Shown: positions 16,738-24,711, numbered from the stretch's first letter. The stretch: DNA of 27,335 nt from Minisyncoccota bacterium (GCA_938044295.1 CALIRC010000128.1:1-27335); one strand, 5' to 3'. Notes: generated by a model not told the origin, from the sequence alone. Made by a program: numbers and translations.

Positions 16738-16806
16738 CTTAGCCTTTCATGATGCTATTGATTCCCAGTCTAGCTATAAAGTAAATACAATCAGATCCAT
16801 CATATA

Positions 16807-17568
16807 CTACACCTCTCGCAAAAGGAACGCAAAAAAAATAAACAAAAAGATGTAAAAAGGTATTGCCACCAAAAAGCTACCTACAAAATTGTGTCCAAAA
16901 ACCGCAAGTGAACGTTTTAAAAAACTATTAGAATTGAGCCATCCTTTATATTCATGAGAATGATCATCAGTATTAACGTCATCATAAAAAGTAACACTTT
17001 CAGAAGCACGAAGAGAATTTTCCATAGAATGAGGATAACGAGCAACATGTGCTTCCTTTACAGCAGCTTTCTTTTGAAAGCTGCTAGTATGCGCTACAGC
17101 ACGTCTAGAAACAGTTTTTTTTACATCAGCACTTTTCCTGTTTGCCGCTCTTTTTGAAACTGATTTTTTAACATGTGCTTTTTTCTCTGCAGTCTTTTCC
17201 ATTTTTGTTGAAGACTTCGACAGTGCTTTACCAGATAGTCTCACCCGTTTAGAGTCACTTGTTGCTTTTGCTTTTTTTTCTGATCGTGTAGAAGTTTTTA
17301 GTACCGAAGAAGAGCGATCTGACCGTAAAGCGCCTTTAGACTGCGATGAAATTTTTGCCGATTTCACTTTCTTTTTTGACTTCACAGGTTTTGCTGATTG
17401 TGCAGGATTAACAGTTTTTTGCGCAACTACCTTCTTACGAGAGATATTGTTCCCTGTTCTTTTGACAGTTTTTTTTGCAGTTTTTATGGTAGTACTTTTC
17501 TGACTTCCCTTTGATGGGACAGAAGTAGCCGGTCGTGATTTTTTTATTGTTTTTTTGTTTGTCGTCAT
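16807..17568 (-). CDS. Histone-H1-like basic protein with C-terminal membrane segment
   Basis: 253 aa. Residues 1-170 are low complexity: Lys, Ser, Ala, Arg and Thr, with recurring KK, KSxKK and SKR blocks like histone H1 tails or AlgP-type proteins. A short neutral or acidic stretch follows (about 175-205, FYDDVNTDDHSHEYKG). The C-terminus is one hydrophobic helix, NFVGSFLVAIPFYIFLFIFFAFLLREV (about 225-253). No enzyme domain. The arrangement would put a long basic tail in the cytoplasm, anchored to the membrane, where it could bind DNA, RNA or anionic polymers; that is inference. An extended -10 (17683-17691) lies 114 bases upstream of the ATG at 17568. No Shine-Dalgarno. Confidence 0.75.
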   Translation of the reverse strand: MTTNKKTIKKSRPATSVPSKGSQKSTTIKTAKKTVKRTGNNISRKKVVAQKTVNPAQSAKPVKSKKKVKSAKISSQSKGALRSDRSSSVLKTSTRSEKKAKATSDSKRVRLSGKALSKSSTKMEKTAEKKAHVKKSVSKRAANRKSADVKKTVSRRAVAHTSSFQKKAAVKEAHVARYPHSMENSLRASESVTFYDDVNTDDHSHEYKGWLNSNSFLKRSLAVFGHNFVGSFLVAIPFYIFLFIFFAFLLREV

Positions 17569-17682
17569 AAGGCTTTTTATACTTTATATGACTATATACA
17601 TCTTGAAGCTACGAAATGTTTCTGTTCTCAAAAAAATATAATCGTACACCAAAAAATACAAAGTATTTTCTTTTATACAAAC

Positions 17683-17691
17683 ATTATAACA
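17683..17691 (-). promoter_or_regulatory. Extended -10 promoter, gene 16807-17568
   Basis: TGTTATAAT on the minus strand just outside repeat copy 3. No clear -35. It would give a leader of about 107 bases. Confidence 0.45.
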
Positions 17692-17699
17692 CAACAATA

Positions 17700-17821
17700 T
17701 AGGACTTACGCACGTGAGGATAATTTAAAGCAACATCGAGACTTTTCACAAACTATAACCTACCTATAGTGAGTGAAAACGGAGATTTTAACAACAAAGT
17801 ACACTAAGTACGTAAGTTCTA
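17700..17821. repeat. Family A intergenic repeat, copy 3
   Basis: About 122 bp, starting 12 bases past the stop of mnmA. Ends TAGGACTTACGCAC and GTACGTAAGTTCTA are inverted copies with TA at both boundaries. The central stem is changed in step: CTATA pairs with TATAG where copy 1 has CCATAG with CTATGG. An outer stem TTTTCAC/GTGAAAA is perfect here. Confidence 0.8.
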
Positions 17822-17833
17822 AAAACTAAAAAT

Positions 17834-18898
17834 CTACGAATCAAGAATGCTGCCCGCACCGACACACAAACCATCCTCAGTATAGAAAACAGCATATTGC
17901 CCAGGCGTCACACTACGGTCACCACAAGCCATACGTACGTCAAAAACATCACCACGACCAGTAAGCGAAACAACTTTTTGGAATGCTGGACCATGTCGCA
18001 ACTTCACCTTTGTCACATCATGCACTCGAGGAGAAACAAGCCAGTTACACTGACGAATAGAAAATCCATCTCTACTATAATCATCACCACTAAAACCATG
18101 GGTAAGATAAACGATATTTTCCCGCACATTCTTCCCACAGACATACCATGGTCCATTGTGCACATCTATTCCCCGTCGCTGTCCGATAGTATAAAAGTAA
18201 TGTCCATCATGGGCTCCAAGGTCATTACCTGACTCTTTTTCTACAAATCGTCCTCCAAGTGTACCTAAATGATGACGAATAAAATCACGAAAAGAAATTT
18301 TCCCCAAAAAGCAAATCCCTTGCGAATCTTTTCGACCTGCTGTAGGAAGAGAAAACTTTTCCGCAAGCACTCGAACATCTTTTTTCTCGAGATGACCAAT
18401 TGGAAAAAGTGCTTTCGCAAGTTGTACACGATCCATCATCGCAAGAAAATAGGTTTGATCTTTTACAGCATCAGGTGCTTGAAACAAACGAACATCACCA
18501 TCTTCTGCAAGTAACACTTGTGCATAGTGGCCAGTAGCTACACGATCATACGCATCACCATACTTTTCTAAAAATGCACCAAATTTCACCTGTGCATTAC
18601 AGTGTACATCAGGATTGGGTGTTAGACCTTTTTGTACAGCATCAATCGTATAGGAAACAACCCGAGCATGATACTCCTTTTGCAATGGCACAACACGAAG
18701 CTCAACATCCAACTGATCACACACAGCCTGTGCATAAGAAAGATCTTCTTCCCATGGGCAATTCCCGAGATATGACATCTCATCCTCAAGCCAAATTTTA
18801 AGATAGTACGCAGTTACTGCATGTCCTTGCTCTTTAAGTAACGCAAGTGCTACAGAACTATCAACACCACCAGAAACAAGTACAGCAATATTCATCAT
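17834..18898 (-). CDS. mnmA: tRNA-specific 2-thiouridylase MnmA
   Basis: ATP-dependent thiolation of U34 at C2 in tRNAs for Lys, Glu and Gln. I chose the ATG at 18898 (MMNIAVLVSGG); a second ATG follows at 18895, and the frame's longer TTG start adds residues the family lacks. From 18898 the protein is 354 aa, the usual length. The PP-loop SGGVDSS is at 9-15. Catalytic Cys100 in NPDVHCNAQVKFG and Cys196 in SQGICFLGK correspond to the pair that forms the persulfide/disulfide. ATGHYA (121-126) and FYTIGQRRGI also match. Insert WLEDEMSYLGNCPWEEDLSYA is the tRNA-binding region. It follows a possible 36-codon ORF and dus on the same strand, making a tRNA-modification cluster. Confidence 0.94.
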   Translation of the reverse strand: MMNIAVLVSGGVDSSVALALLKEQGHAVTAYYLKIWLEDEMSYLGNCPWEEDLSYAQAVCDQLDVELRVVPLQKEYHARVVSYTIDAVQKGLTPNPDVHCNAQVKFGAFLEKYGDAYDRVATGHYAQVLLAEDGDVRLFQAPDAVKDQTYFLAMMDRVQLAKALFPIGHLEKKDVRVLAEKFSLPTAGRKDSQGICFLGKISFRDFIRHHLGTLGGRFVEKESGNDLGAHDGHYFYTIGQRRGIDVHNGPWYVCGKNVRENIVYLTHGFSGDDYSRDGFSIRQCNWLVSPRVHDVTKVKLRHGPAFQKVVSLTGRGDVFDVRMACGDRSVTPGQYAVFYTEDGLCVGAGSILDS

Positions 18899-18908
18899 GC
18901 AAATATAT

Positions 18909-19019
18909 TTAGCTCGTGAGACTCGTAAGGATAGACTCCCCAATAAGATACCACCACAACGTTGAGAGAATCACAAAAAAAATAATCGTATAGATCACTA
19001 GCTTGATTATAATCCTCAT
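18909..19019 (-). CDS. Possible 36-aa single-pass membrane peptide between dus and mnmA
   Basis: An ATG at 19019 opens a frame of 36 codons ending TAA: MRIIIKLVIYTIIFFVIL, then STLWWYLIGE, and a polar tail. It is one hydrophobic helix with a positive start. It fits neatly in the gap, ending 10 bases before the preferred mnmA start. There is no Shine-Dalgarno, but the neighbours lack one as well. Composition in AT-rich DNA can give such frames by chance. Confidence 0.35.
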   Translation of the reverse strand: MRIIIKLVIYTIIFFVILSTLWWYLIGESILTSLTS

Positions 19020-19054
19020 AGAAAAATCAATAAAAATAAACTGTAGAAACTCAA

Positions 19055-20095
19055 TTACGAATGAATACTTCCTTCGCGCTGTAAAAAAGTCGCAATCACC
19101 TGCTCAACATCCGCTGCATTCTCAGCATCCATGAGCTGCACGCGCAATGCTTGCGCACCATCAAATCCGTGTGCATATGCTTTAAAATGCTTCTTCATTA
19201 TGGCAAAATTTTTGTCCTTATACCAGTCCTCTGGTGCACCAGCAGTTCTCACAAGAAATGCTTCTTCAAAAAACCGCGTATGCTCTAAAAGAATCTGAAG
19301 TCTCATACGCACCGATGGTTCATACTCATGACGAAAAAACCACGGCTTTCCAAATGCACCGCGACCAATCATAACACCATCACATCCAAATTTTTTTACT
19401 TTGTGAAAAGCATCATCCATACTACACACATCACCATTACCAATAATAAGCGTATGAGGTGAAATGCGATCACGCATCGCAACGATCTCCGGCATAAGAT
19501 CCCAATGCGCAGGCACGTCACTCATTTCTTTTTTTGTCCTAAGATGCACAGTAAGCACAGGCAAATGCTGCGCCAACAGCAAACCGATCCACCCTTCTAA
19601 ATCAATCGTATTGTAACCAATACGTGTTTTTACACTGACAGGTACGTGAGGAGCGCCGCGCCGCGCTGCATCGATCGTTTGCACAGCAAGCTCCGGCGTT
19701 TTAATCAGTCCCGCACAAGAACCAGCACTTTCAATTTTTTTTACTGGACAACCCATATTAAGATCAATCCCATCAAAACCCAAAGATGCACAATATGCAG
19801 AAGCAGTTGCAATATTCTCCGGACGCGCACCAAAAATTTGCGCCACAATAGGATGCTCAGATTGAGAGTCATAGCGCAGACGATGTTCTACGCGAGCACG
19901 ACCATCAGGATGCGAAAGAGCATCCGCAGAAGTAAACTCAGTCCACAATGCACTTAAACCGCCTACGGAAGTGCCATCATCTGCCATGCCACTATATTTG
20001 ACAAACATTGCACGAAATGCAACATCAGTGACATCTTCCATCGGTGCCAATACAAAAAATGGCTTCTTCAGTTTTCCCCAAAATCCACATTCCAT
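19055..20095 (-). CDS. dus: tRNA-dihydrouridine synthase (Dus family)
   Basis: FMN enzyme that reduces uridines in the tRNA D-loop with NADPH. 346 aa, TIM barrel followed by a helical tRNA-binding domain. Motifs: LAPMEDVTDVAFR (16-28) for FMN; DLNMGCPVKKI (111-121) with the likely catalytic Cys116; SVKTRIGY; and the phosphate-binding pair IIGNGDV and GVMIGRGAFGKPWFF. The usual HGRT is HLRT here, keeping the His and Arg. Between strands an insertion carries FTSADALSHPDGRA. Which uridine it acts on cannot be told; the family letter is left open. It heads the dus-(36 aa)-mnmA cluster. A TGGTATAGT sequence upstream could be an extended -10. Confidence 0.92.
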   Translation of the reverse strand: MECGFWGKLKKPFFVLAPMEDVTDVAFRAMFVKYSGMADDGTSVGGLSALWTEFTSADALSHPDGRARVEHRLRYDSQSEHPIVAQIFGARPENIATASAYCASLGFDGIDLNMGCPVKKIESAGSCAGLIKTPELAVQTIDAARRGAPHVPVSVKTRIGYNTIDLEGWIGLLLAQHLPVLTVHLRTKKEMSDVPAHWDLMPEIVAMRDRISPHTLIIGNGDVCSMDDAFHKVKKFGCDGVMIGRGAFGKPWFFRHEYEPSVRMRLQILLEHTRFFEEAFLVRTAGAPEDWYKDKNFAIMKKHFKAYAHGFDGAQALRVQLMDAENAADVEQVIATFLQREGSIHS

Positions 20096-20333
20096 AAAAA
20101 AATATAAGTGGAAATACTATACCATCTTTTCAGAAAAAAGAATAGAGAACCAGTCTATAAAGAAAAAATAAAAAAAATCATATTATGATGCATATACCCA
20201 CAATCAATTTACCTCCACTATGTCACCCAAAAAAGTTGTACAAACAATCATTTTTATCTATAGTAAAAGAAGATACGGACACAAAACAGTCTACTAAATA
20301 CCTACCGCAATCCGTAAATACTGAGTAATTATT

Positions 20334-21839
20334 ATGTCACTCCCAAAAAACTCACATGAAATCCGCACTCTAGAAACAGTTTACAGAGCTTTTCCTATTG
20401 CACCGAGTTCCAAAGGACGAAAAATAATCGCCCGTGCTTTTGAGATGGCACGCATTGCACATGATGGTCAAACGCGCGCTAGTGGCGTTCCCTATGTCCA
20501 ACACTGCTTAGCGACAGCAGAAATTCTTGCAGGTATAGGCATGGATGCTCGCACAGTTGCAGCAGGGCTACTCCACGATGTGCCAGAAGACACAGAAGTA
20601 ACACTAGAGACAATCCAAAAAGAATTTGGTCGCGACACAGCACGTATGATAGAAGGCATAACCAAACTCGGTAAAATGAAACTGCGCGGTGATGCTGAAG
20701 ATTTCAAGCTCGAAAATTGGCGGCGCATGTTTCTCGCGATGGGAGAAGACATTCGCACAGTCATCATTAAACTCGCGGACAGGCTCCACAACATGCGCAC
20801 ACTAGAGCATCTTAAACCAGAAAAACAACAACGAATCGCAAACGAAACGATGGAGATCTATGTTCCAATCGCCAACCGTCTAGGAATTGGCGAAATTCGT
20901 GCTGCTCTAGCTGAAAATGCTTTTAAATACCTCGATCCAGAAAACTATCAAAAAACAAAAAAAATTAGTCAAGAAATGCTCTCCAAAAAAAGTGCGTACC
21001 TCAAACGTGCACTAGAAGAGATGAAAACACTTCTCAAAGACAAGCATGTGAAATACGTCGACATCCACGGTCGCGCAAAAGCAATTCATAGCCTCTTTTT
21101 AAAAATCCAAAAACATGACGGTGATGTCAATCGTGTCTACGACATCATAGCAGTAAGAGTCATCGTGCCAGACGTAACATCCTGCTATGAAGCTCTTGGT
21201 ATTATCCATCGCAGATACCGACCTATGGTTGGTCGCATAAAAGACTACATTTCATTACCCAAACCAAACGGCTACCAGTCCCTTCATACAACCGTCTTCG
21301 GACCAGAAGGTCAAATTCTCGAAATTCAAATCCGTACTCAACAAATGCATGACGAAGCAGAGCTAGGAATTGCTGCACACTGGCTCTACGAAGAACGCAA
21401 ACACAAAAGCTGGCGAGCATACCTCGACCCACGTAAAAAAAACGATGACATTTCACTCGAGGTTAAATGGGCCAGACAACTCCGCGAATGGCAAAAAGAT
21501 TTAGGTAATAATCCTGATGAATTCTTGGAGGGCCTTAAAGTAGATTTTCTCAAAAATCATATTTTTGCCTTTACACCAAAAGGTGATGTTATTGAGCTCC
21601 CAGAGGACGCTACCATTGTCGACTTTGCATACGCAATTCACACCGATGTAGGCAACACCGCAGTAGGTGCACGTGTCGATGGTAAAATGGCATCATTAGA
21701 TACAATCGTAAGAAATGGACAAATAATCGAAATCGTCACGGACAAAAATCGCACAAAACCAAATACAAACTGGCTCGGCTTTGTAAAAACATCTCACGCG
21801 AAAGGCGCAATCAAGAGACAAAACAAAAAAGAGGAATAG
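20334..21839 (+). CDS. Rel/SpoT-type (p)ppGpp synthetase/hydrolase, short form
   Basis: Stringent-response alarmone enzyme. 501 aa: HD hydrolase domain (about 35-200) with His57 in VQHC and HDVPEDT (81-87), so hydrolase residues are kept; synthetase domain (about 240-360) with RVYDIIAVRVIV, GRIKDYISLPKPNGYQSLHTT (300-320) and EIQIRTQQMHDEAELGIAAHW; TGS domain (409-470, HIFAFTPKGDVIELPEDATI). The protein stops about 30 residues after TGS, so the helical, zinc-finger and ACT domains of full-length Rel (700 aa or more) are absent. Both activities are predicted. Alarmone control by the ribosome would have to work without the missing C-terminus. Plus strand, convergent with parB. No Shine-Dalgarno at ATG 20334. 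Confidence 0.92.
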   Translation: MSLPKNSHEIRTLETVYRAFPIAPSSKGRKIIARAFEMARIAHDGQTRASGVPYVQHCLATAEILAGIGMDARTVAAGLLHDVPEDTEVTLETIQKEFGRDTARMIEGITKLGKMKLRGDAEDFKLENWRRMFLAMGEDIRTVIIKLADRLHNMRTLEHLKPEKQQRIANETMEIYVPIANRLGIGEIRAALAENAFKYLDPENYQKTKKISQEMLSKKSAYLKRALEEMKTLLKDKHVKYVDIHGRAKAIHSLFLKIQKHDGDVNRVYDIIAVRVIVPDVTSCYEALGIIHRRYRPMVGRIKDYISLPKPNGYQSLHTTVFGPEGQILEIQIRTQQMHDEAELGIAAHWLYEERKHKSWRAYLDPRKKNDDISLEVKWARQLREWQKDLGNNPDEFLEGLKVDFLKNHIFAFTPKGDVIELPEDATIVDFAYAIHTDVGNTAVGARVDGKMASLDTIVRNGQIIEIVTDKNRTKPNTNWLGFVKTSHAKGAIKRQNKKEE

Positions 21840-21849
21840 TACATTCCTC
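21825..21849 (-). terminator. Terminator of parB, overlapping the rel stop codon
   Basis: GAGGAAT, loop AGTAC, ATTCCTC (21831-21849). On the minus strand the stem is followed by six T. The rel stop codon (21837-21839) lies inside the hairpin. On the plus strand the tail is poor in T. Confidence 0.75.
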
Positions 21850-21921
21850 CTTAACGACGAACCTAGGTCACAAAAAACTAAATGATTCCCCACAAAAGCT
21901 TCTTGCACAGAAAAAAGTTCA

Positions 21922-22998
21922 CTACAACTTCAACTTTCCAAGAACATTTTTTAACTCTGCATCAGAATAATAGCTAAGCACGATCGATCCTCCTGTGCCC
22001 TTTTGTTTCACTTGCACCCTCGTACCAAAATACGCACCAAGTTGATCCTCAAGCATACGCTCTCGCGACGTTTTGTTTCCTCGCGTATGTGATGCTACTG
22101 AACTACCTCTGTGGGATGAACCAGCAAGTGCCTTCTCTGCATCACGCACACTCAACTTCCCGGCAATAATCAAATCGTATAAAGCGCGTTGCTTCTCAGG
22201 ATTATCAAGCGACAAAATAACTTTTGCATGACCCTCTGAAATATGCCCACCAATAAGAGCTCGCTGAATCTCTATCGGAAGCGTCGCCAAACGCATCCGA
22301 TTTGCAATCACACTTCGACTCTTGCCCATCTTCTGAGCAATCTCTTCCTGCGTAAGATTAAACTCATCAGCAAGCTTCTTATACGACCGCGCCTCTTCTA
22401 CAACATTCAAATCATGACGCTGGACATTTTCTATAATTGCAAGCTCCAACTTCTTCAGATCATCCATAGCACCACGCACGATCACAGGCACCTTCTCTAA
22501 TCCAGCTTTTTTTGCAGCACGTAAACGTCGTTCACCAGCAATCAACTCATATTTTGATCCTTTTGCTACAACCACAAGAGGCTGCATGATACCATGCTCT
22601 TTAATCGAGTCAGCAAGCTCTTGCAATCGATCTTCATCGAAATATTTGCGGGGCTGTTGCTCATTGGGTGCTATATCCCTAACTGCAATGCCGACAACAC
22701 TAAGGCGCTTTTCTGAAGGATGTGACACCTCCACATCCTTCTTTTTCTGAGAACTATGTGTGGTTTTTATACGATCCTCTAAACGAGATTCATTTCGAGT
22801 GGGTTTCACTGGAACTGCTGAGCGATCAGAAGACACCTTAGTATGAGATGGCACACTACGACGTGTATCCTGCGCAACTACAGGTACGCCAACACGCGAC
22901 ACGTGATCACCAGAAGTAGATGCCTGCTGGGGAGTCGCTTTCTTTTTTTGTGGAATCAACGAAGAAAGTCCTCGCCCTAATCCATGTTTCTCAGCCAT
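21922..22998 (-). CDS. parB: Chromosome-partitioning protein ParB
   Basis: CTP-dependent DNA clamp that loads at parS and works with ParA. 358 aa. The N-terminus KHGLGRGLSSLIPQ (4-17) is the ParA-interacting peptide. Residues 18-100 are a polar linker, longer than usual. The ParB/CTP domain follows (about 101-175: IAPNEQQPRKYFDEDRLQELADSIKEHG and the C motif GERRLRAAKKAG, GERR at 155-158). The helix-turn-helix is LTQEEIAQKMGKSRSVIANRMRLATLP (about 215-241). A C-terminal dimer segment follows a basic linker. It starts 39 bases after parA ends. A TATAAT (23008-23013) nine bases before the ATG could give a leaderless message of its own. No parS site is evident in the window. Confidence 0.94.
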   Translation of the reverse strand: MAEKHGLGRGLSSLIPQKKKATPQQASTSGDHVSRVGVPVVAQDTRRSVPSHTKVSSDRSAVPVKPTRNESRLEDRIKTTHSSQKKKDVEVSHPSEKRLSVVGIAVRDIAPNEQQPRKYFDEDRLQELADSIKEHGIMQPLVVVAKGSKYELIAGERRLRAAKKAGLEKVPVIVRGAMDDLKKLELAIIENVQRHDLNVVEEARSYKKLADEFNLTQEEIAQKMGKSRSVIANRMRLATLPIEIQRALIGGHISEGHAKVILSLDNPEKQRALYDLIIAGKLSVRDAEKALAGSSHRGSSVASHTRGNKTSRERMLEDQLGAYFGTRVQVKQKGTGGSIVLSYYSDAELKNVLGKLKL

Positions 22999-23007
22999 GT
23001 ATTGTGT

Positions 23008-23013
23008 ATTATA
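23008..23013 (-). promoter_or_regulatory. Possible internal -10 box for parB
   Basis: TATAAT on the minus strand, nine bases before the parB ATG, in the parA-parB gap. The -35 region is weak (TCAACA at 18 bases). If used, the transcript would be nearly leaderless. Confidence 0.35.
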
Positions 23014-23037
23014 AAGTTGTTCTTATACGCATGTTGA

Positions 23038-23805
23038 TTATTGCTCCTCAAGTGCAATAATCTCTTTTGCAAGTGATTTATATGCTTTTGCTCCCTTATT
23101 CATGCTATCAAAAAGCGAAATCGCTTGTCCAAAACTCGGAGCCTCTGCGAGTCTCACACTACGCGGAATTACACTCTCAAAAACACGTCCAGGAAAATGC
23201 TCACGCATCTCCTTCACTACTTGACGCGCAAGACGATTTCTCCGATCATACATTGTAATCACTGCACCCATAATATCCAGTTCAGGCTGAAGAGCATCTC
23301 GCACAAGATCAATCGTCTCCAAAAGTTGCCCAAGTCCCTCAAGAGCATAGTACTCTGCCTGCACCGGAATGATAAGTGCATCAGATGCCACCAAACCATT
23401 TACCGTAAGCAAACCCAAACTCGGAGGTGAGTCAATGACAATGTAGTCATAATCCATACGAATCTGCCGCAAAACATCGTAAAGACGAAATTCTCGCTGC
23501 TCAACATCGATTAGCTCAATATTCGCACCTGCTAAATCACTGGTTGCAGGAATAACACTTAAACCTTCAGTTTGTGTACGAACAACAGACTCACGCACAT
23601 CACTTCCACCAGACATCGCACTATAGAGTGTATGTTTAAGACCGCTCGCATCCAAACCAAGTCCAGAAGTCGCATTTCCTTGCGGATCAAGATCCACAAG
23701 CAAAACAAACTTACCCATTTCCGCTAAATAGGTCGCAGTATTTATAGCAGAAGTAGTCTTACCTACACCACCTTTTTGATTGATAAAAGAGATAATCTTA
23801 ACCAT
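23038..23805 (-). CDS. parA: Chromosome-partitioning ATPase ParA (Soj type)
   Basis: 255 aa ATPase that forms gradients on the nucleoid and moves ParB-parS complexes. The deviant Walker A motif is QKGGVGKTTSAIN (9-21) with the signature Lys11, followed by LLVDLDPQGNATSGLG (35-50), the Walker A' region. Walker B is DYIVIDSPPSLGLLT (about 119-133). The short N-terminus and absence of a helix-turn-helix mark it as the chromosomal Soj/ParA type. It is the first gene of parA-parB. A promoter TTCACG/TATACT ends 10 bases before the ATG, and there is no Shine-Dalgarno. Confidence 0.94.
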   Translation of the reverse strand: MVKIISFINQKGGVGKTTSAINTATYLAEMGKFVLLVDLDPQGNATSGLGLDASGLKHTLYSAMSGGSDVRESVVRTQTEGLSVIPATSDLAGANIELIDVEQREFRLYDVLRQIRMDYDYIVIDSPPSLGLLTVNGLVASDALIIPVQAEYYALEGLGQLLETIDLVRDALQPELDIMGAVITMYDRRNRLARQVVKEMREHFPGRVFESVIPRSVRLAEAPSFGQAISLFDSMNKGAKAYKSLAKEIIALEEQ

Positions 23806-23815
23806 AGTTAACTAC

Positions 23816-23844
23816 AGTATATCATCTGACACGCCCTTCGTGAA
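23816..23844 (-). promoter_or_regulatory. Promoter of parA, nearly leaderless
   Basis: On the minus strand TTCACG (23839-23844), a 17-base spacer and TATACT (23816-23821), 10 bases before the ATG. It overlaps the promoter region of the divergent plus-strand gene. Confidence 0.5.
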
Positions 23845-23856
23845 TGAGGCTATAAT
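23826..23856 (+). promoter_or_regulatory. Promoter of the 204-aa gene
   Basis: TATAAT at 23851-23856 is consensus. The nearest -35, CTGACA (23826-23831), is 19 bases away, longer than ideal. It interleaves with the parA promoter on the other strand. Confidence 0.45.
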
Positions 23857-23908
23857 ATATAAATAACAAATTTTTCACACTAGTTTTACAGGAGACTCAC
23901 TTCATGGT

Positions 23909-24523
23909 ATGATCTTGAAACTTGTAAAATCACAAGAAGATAATACATTCGTTAAAAAAGAGGAAGTTCTGATGACCCCTACAAGCCACTTAGAGAATAT
24001 TAACACTTACAAAAGAAAATTAGTACTACATGGAGGTAACTTAGGCTTCACTTGCTTAGAGGCAATAGAGCGCTGTCTGATCGAACGAGAAAAAAGAAAT
24101 AAGAAAAGAGGTGAGAAACATTTTTGCCCAGCAGAGATGGCTAAAAGCAAAGCATGGTGCTTCCACGCACACAATCCATACGTATTCTACGCACAGGAGC
24201 TTTTCTACCAAGACGTAAATCCATTTCTCGGAATGGCTATAATACTGAAAAATGCCCCAATTACACTAAGTGAATGTGAAGAGGGATTCTTTTTATGGGC
24301 ATTACTCGAAAAAGAGCGAGAGATTGTAAAAATTCCAGGCCTTACTCTGGACACACAAGGAGAACACACAACCTTCAATGAAGATCAGATTATGTCCTTT
24401 GTGACACAGCTAGATCATAGTGCACGTATAAAAATACAGCACGAACTCACAAAGATCCCCATACAACCAAAAACATGGGAAGCAGAATGTGGAACAAAGG
24501 CCTTGAATTGCCTTCGTAAATAA
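23909..24523 (+). CDS. Hypothetical protein, 204 aa (or 183 aa from an internal start)
   Basis: Not recognised. Two starts are possible. AGGAG (23890-23894) lies nine bases before an ATG at 23904 that stops after two codons (ATG GTA TGA); the ATG of this frame, at 23909, overlaps that stop. Alternatively AGGAAG (23961-23966) lies five bases before an ATG at 23972, giving MTPTSHLENI. The protein is soluble, with a Lys/Arg/Glu-rich helix (about 57-70) and scattered Cys and His (HFCPAEM, WCFHAHNP). No membrane segment. A good terminator follows. It stands alone between the divergent parA promoter and the fusion gene. It may be lineage-specific. Confidence 0.65.
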   Translation: MILKLVKSQEDNTFVKKEEVLMTPTSHLENINTYKRKLVLHGGNLGFTCLEAIERCLIEREKRNKKRGEKHFCPAEMAKSKAWCFHAHNPYVFYAQELFYQDVNPFLGMAIILKNAPITLSECEEGFFLWALLEKEREIVKIPGLTLDTQGEHTTFNEDQIMSFVTQLDHSARIKIQHELTKIPIQPKTWEAECGTKALNCLRK

Positions 24524-24577
24524 TTATCTACAAAAAAATCATCAAAAAATTCCACCTTTTAGCAAAAACTATTAGTC

Positions 24578-24608
24578 GGCAATGAGTAAACTTATTGCCA
24601 CTTTTTTT
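24578..24608 (+). terminator. Intrinsic terminator of the 204-aa gene
   Basis: GGCAAT and ATTGCC arms extended by GAGT/ACTT pairing (24578-24599), followed by a run of seven T (24602-24608). Confidence 0.85.
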
Positions 24609-24711
24609 ATACCAATAAACAACACAAACACAACCCTCCAATTGAAAATGTAACTCTTATCCAGTGAAACGATTTGCCATAAATGCGTACGTCCCAAAAA
24701 AACGATATTAC

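Larger units (their letters stand above)
16472..16806. other. Gap holding the BI-1 terminator and a family B repeat
   Basis: No gene is visible. The left part holds the terminator (16497-16524). The family B palindromic repeat fills 16581-16737. The rest, 16738-16806, shows nothing I can name, and no clear terminator for the gene ending at 16807. Confidence 0.6.
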
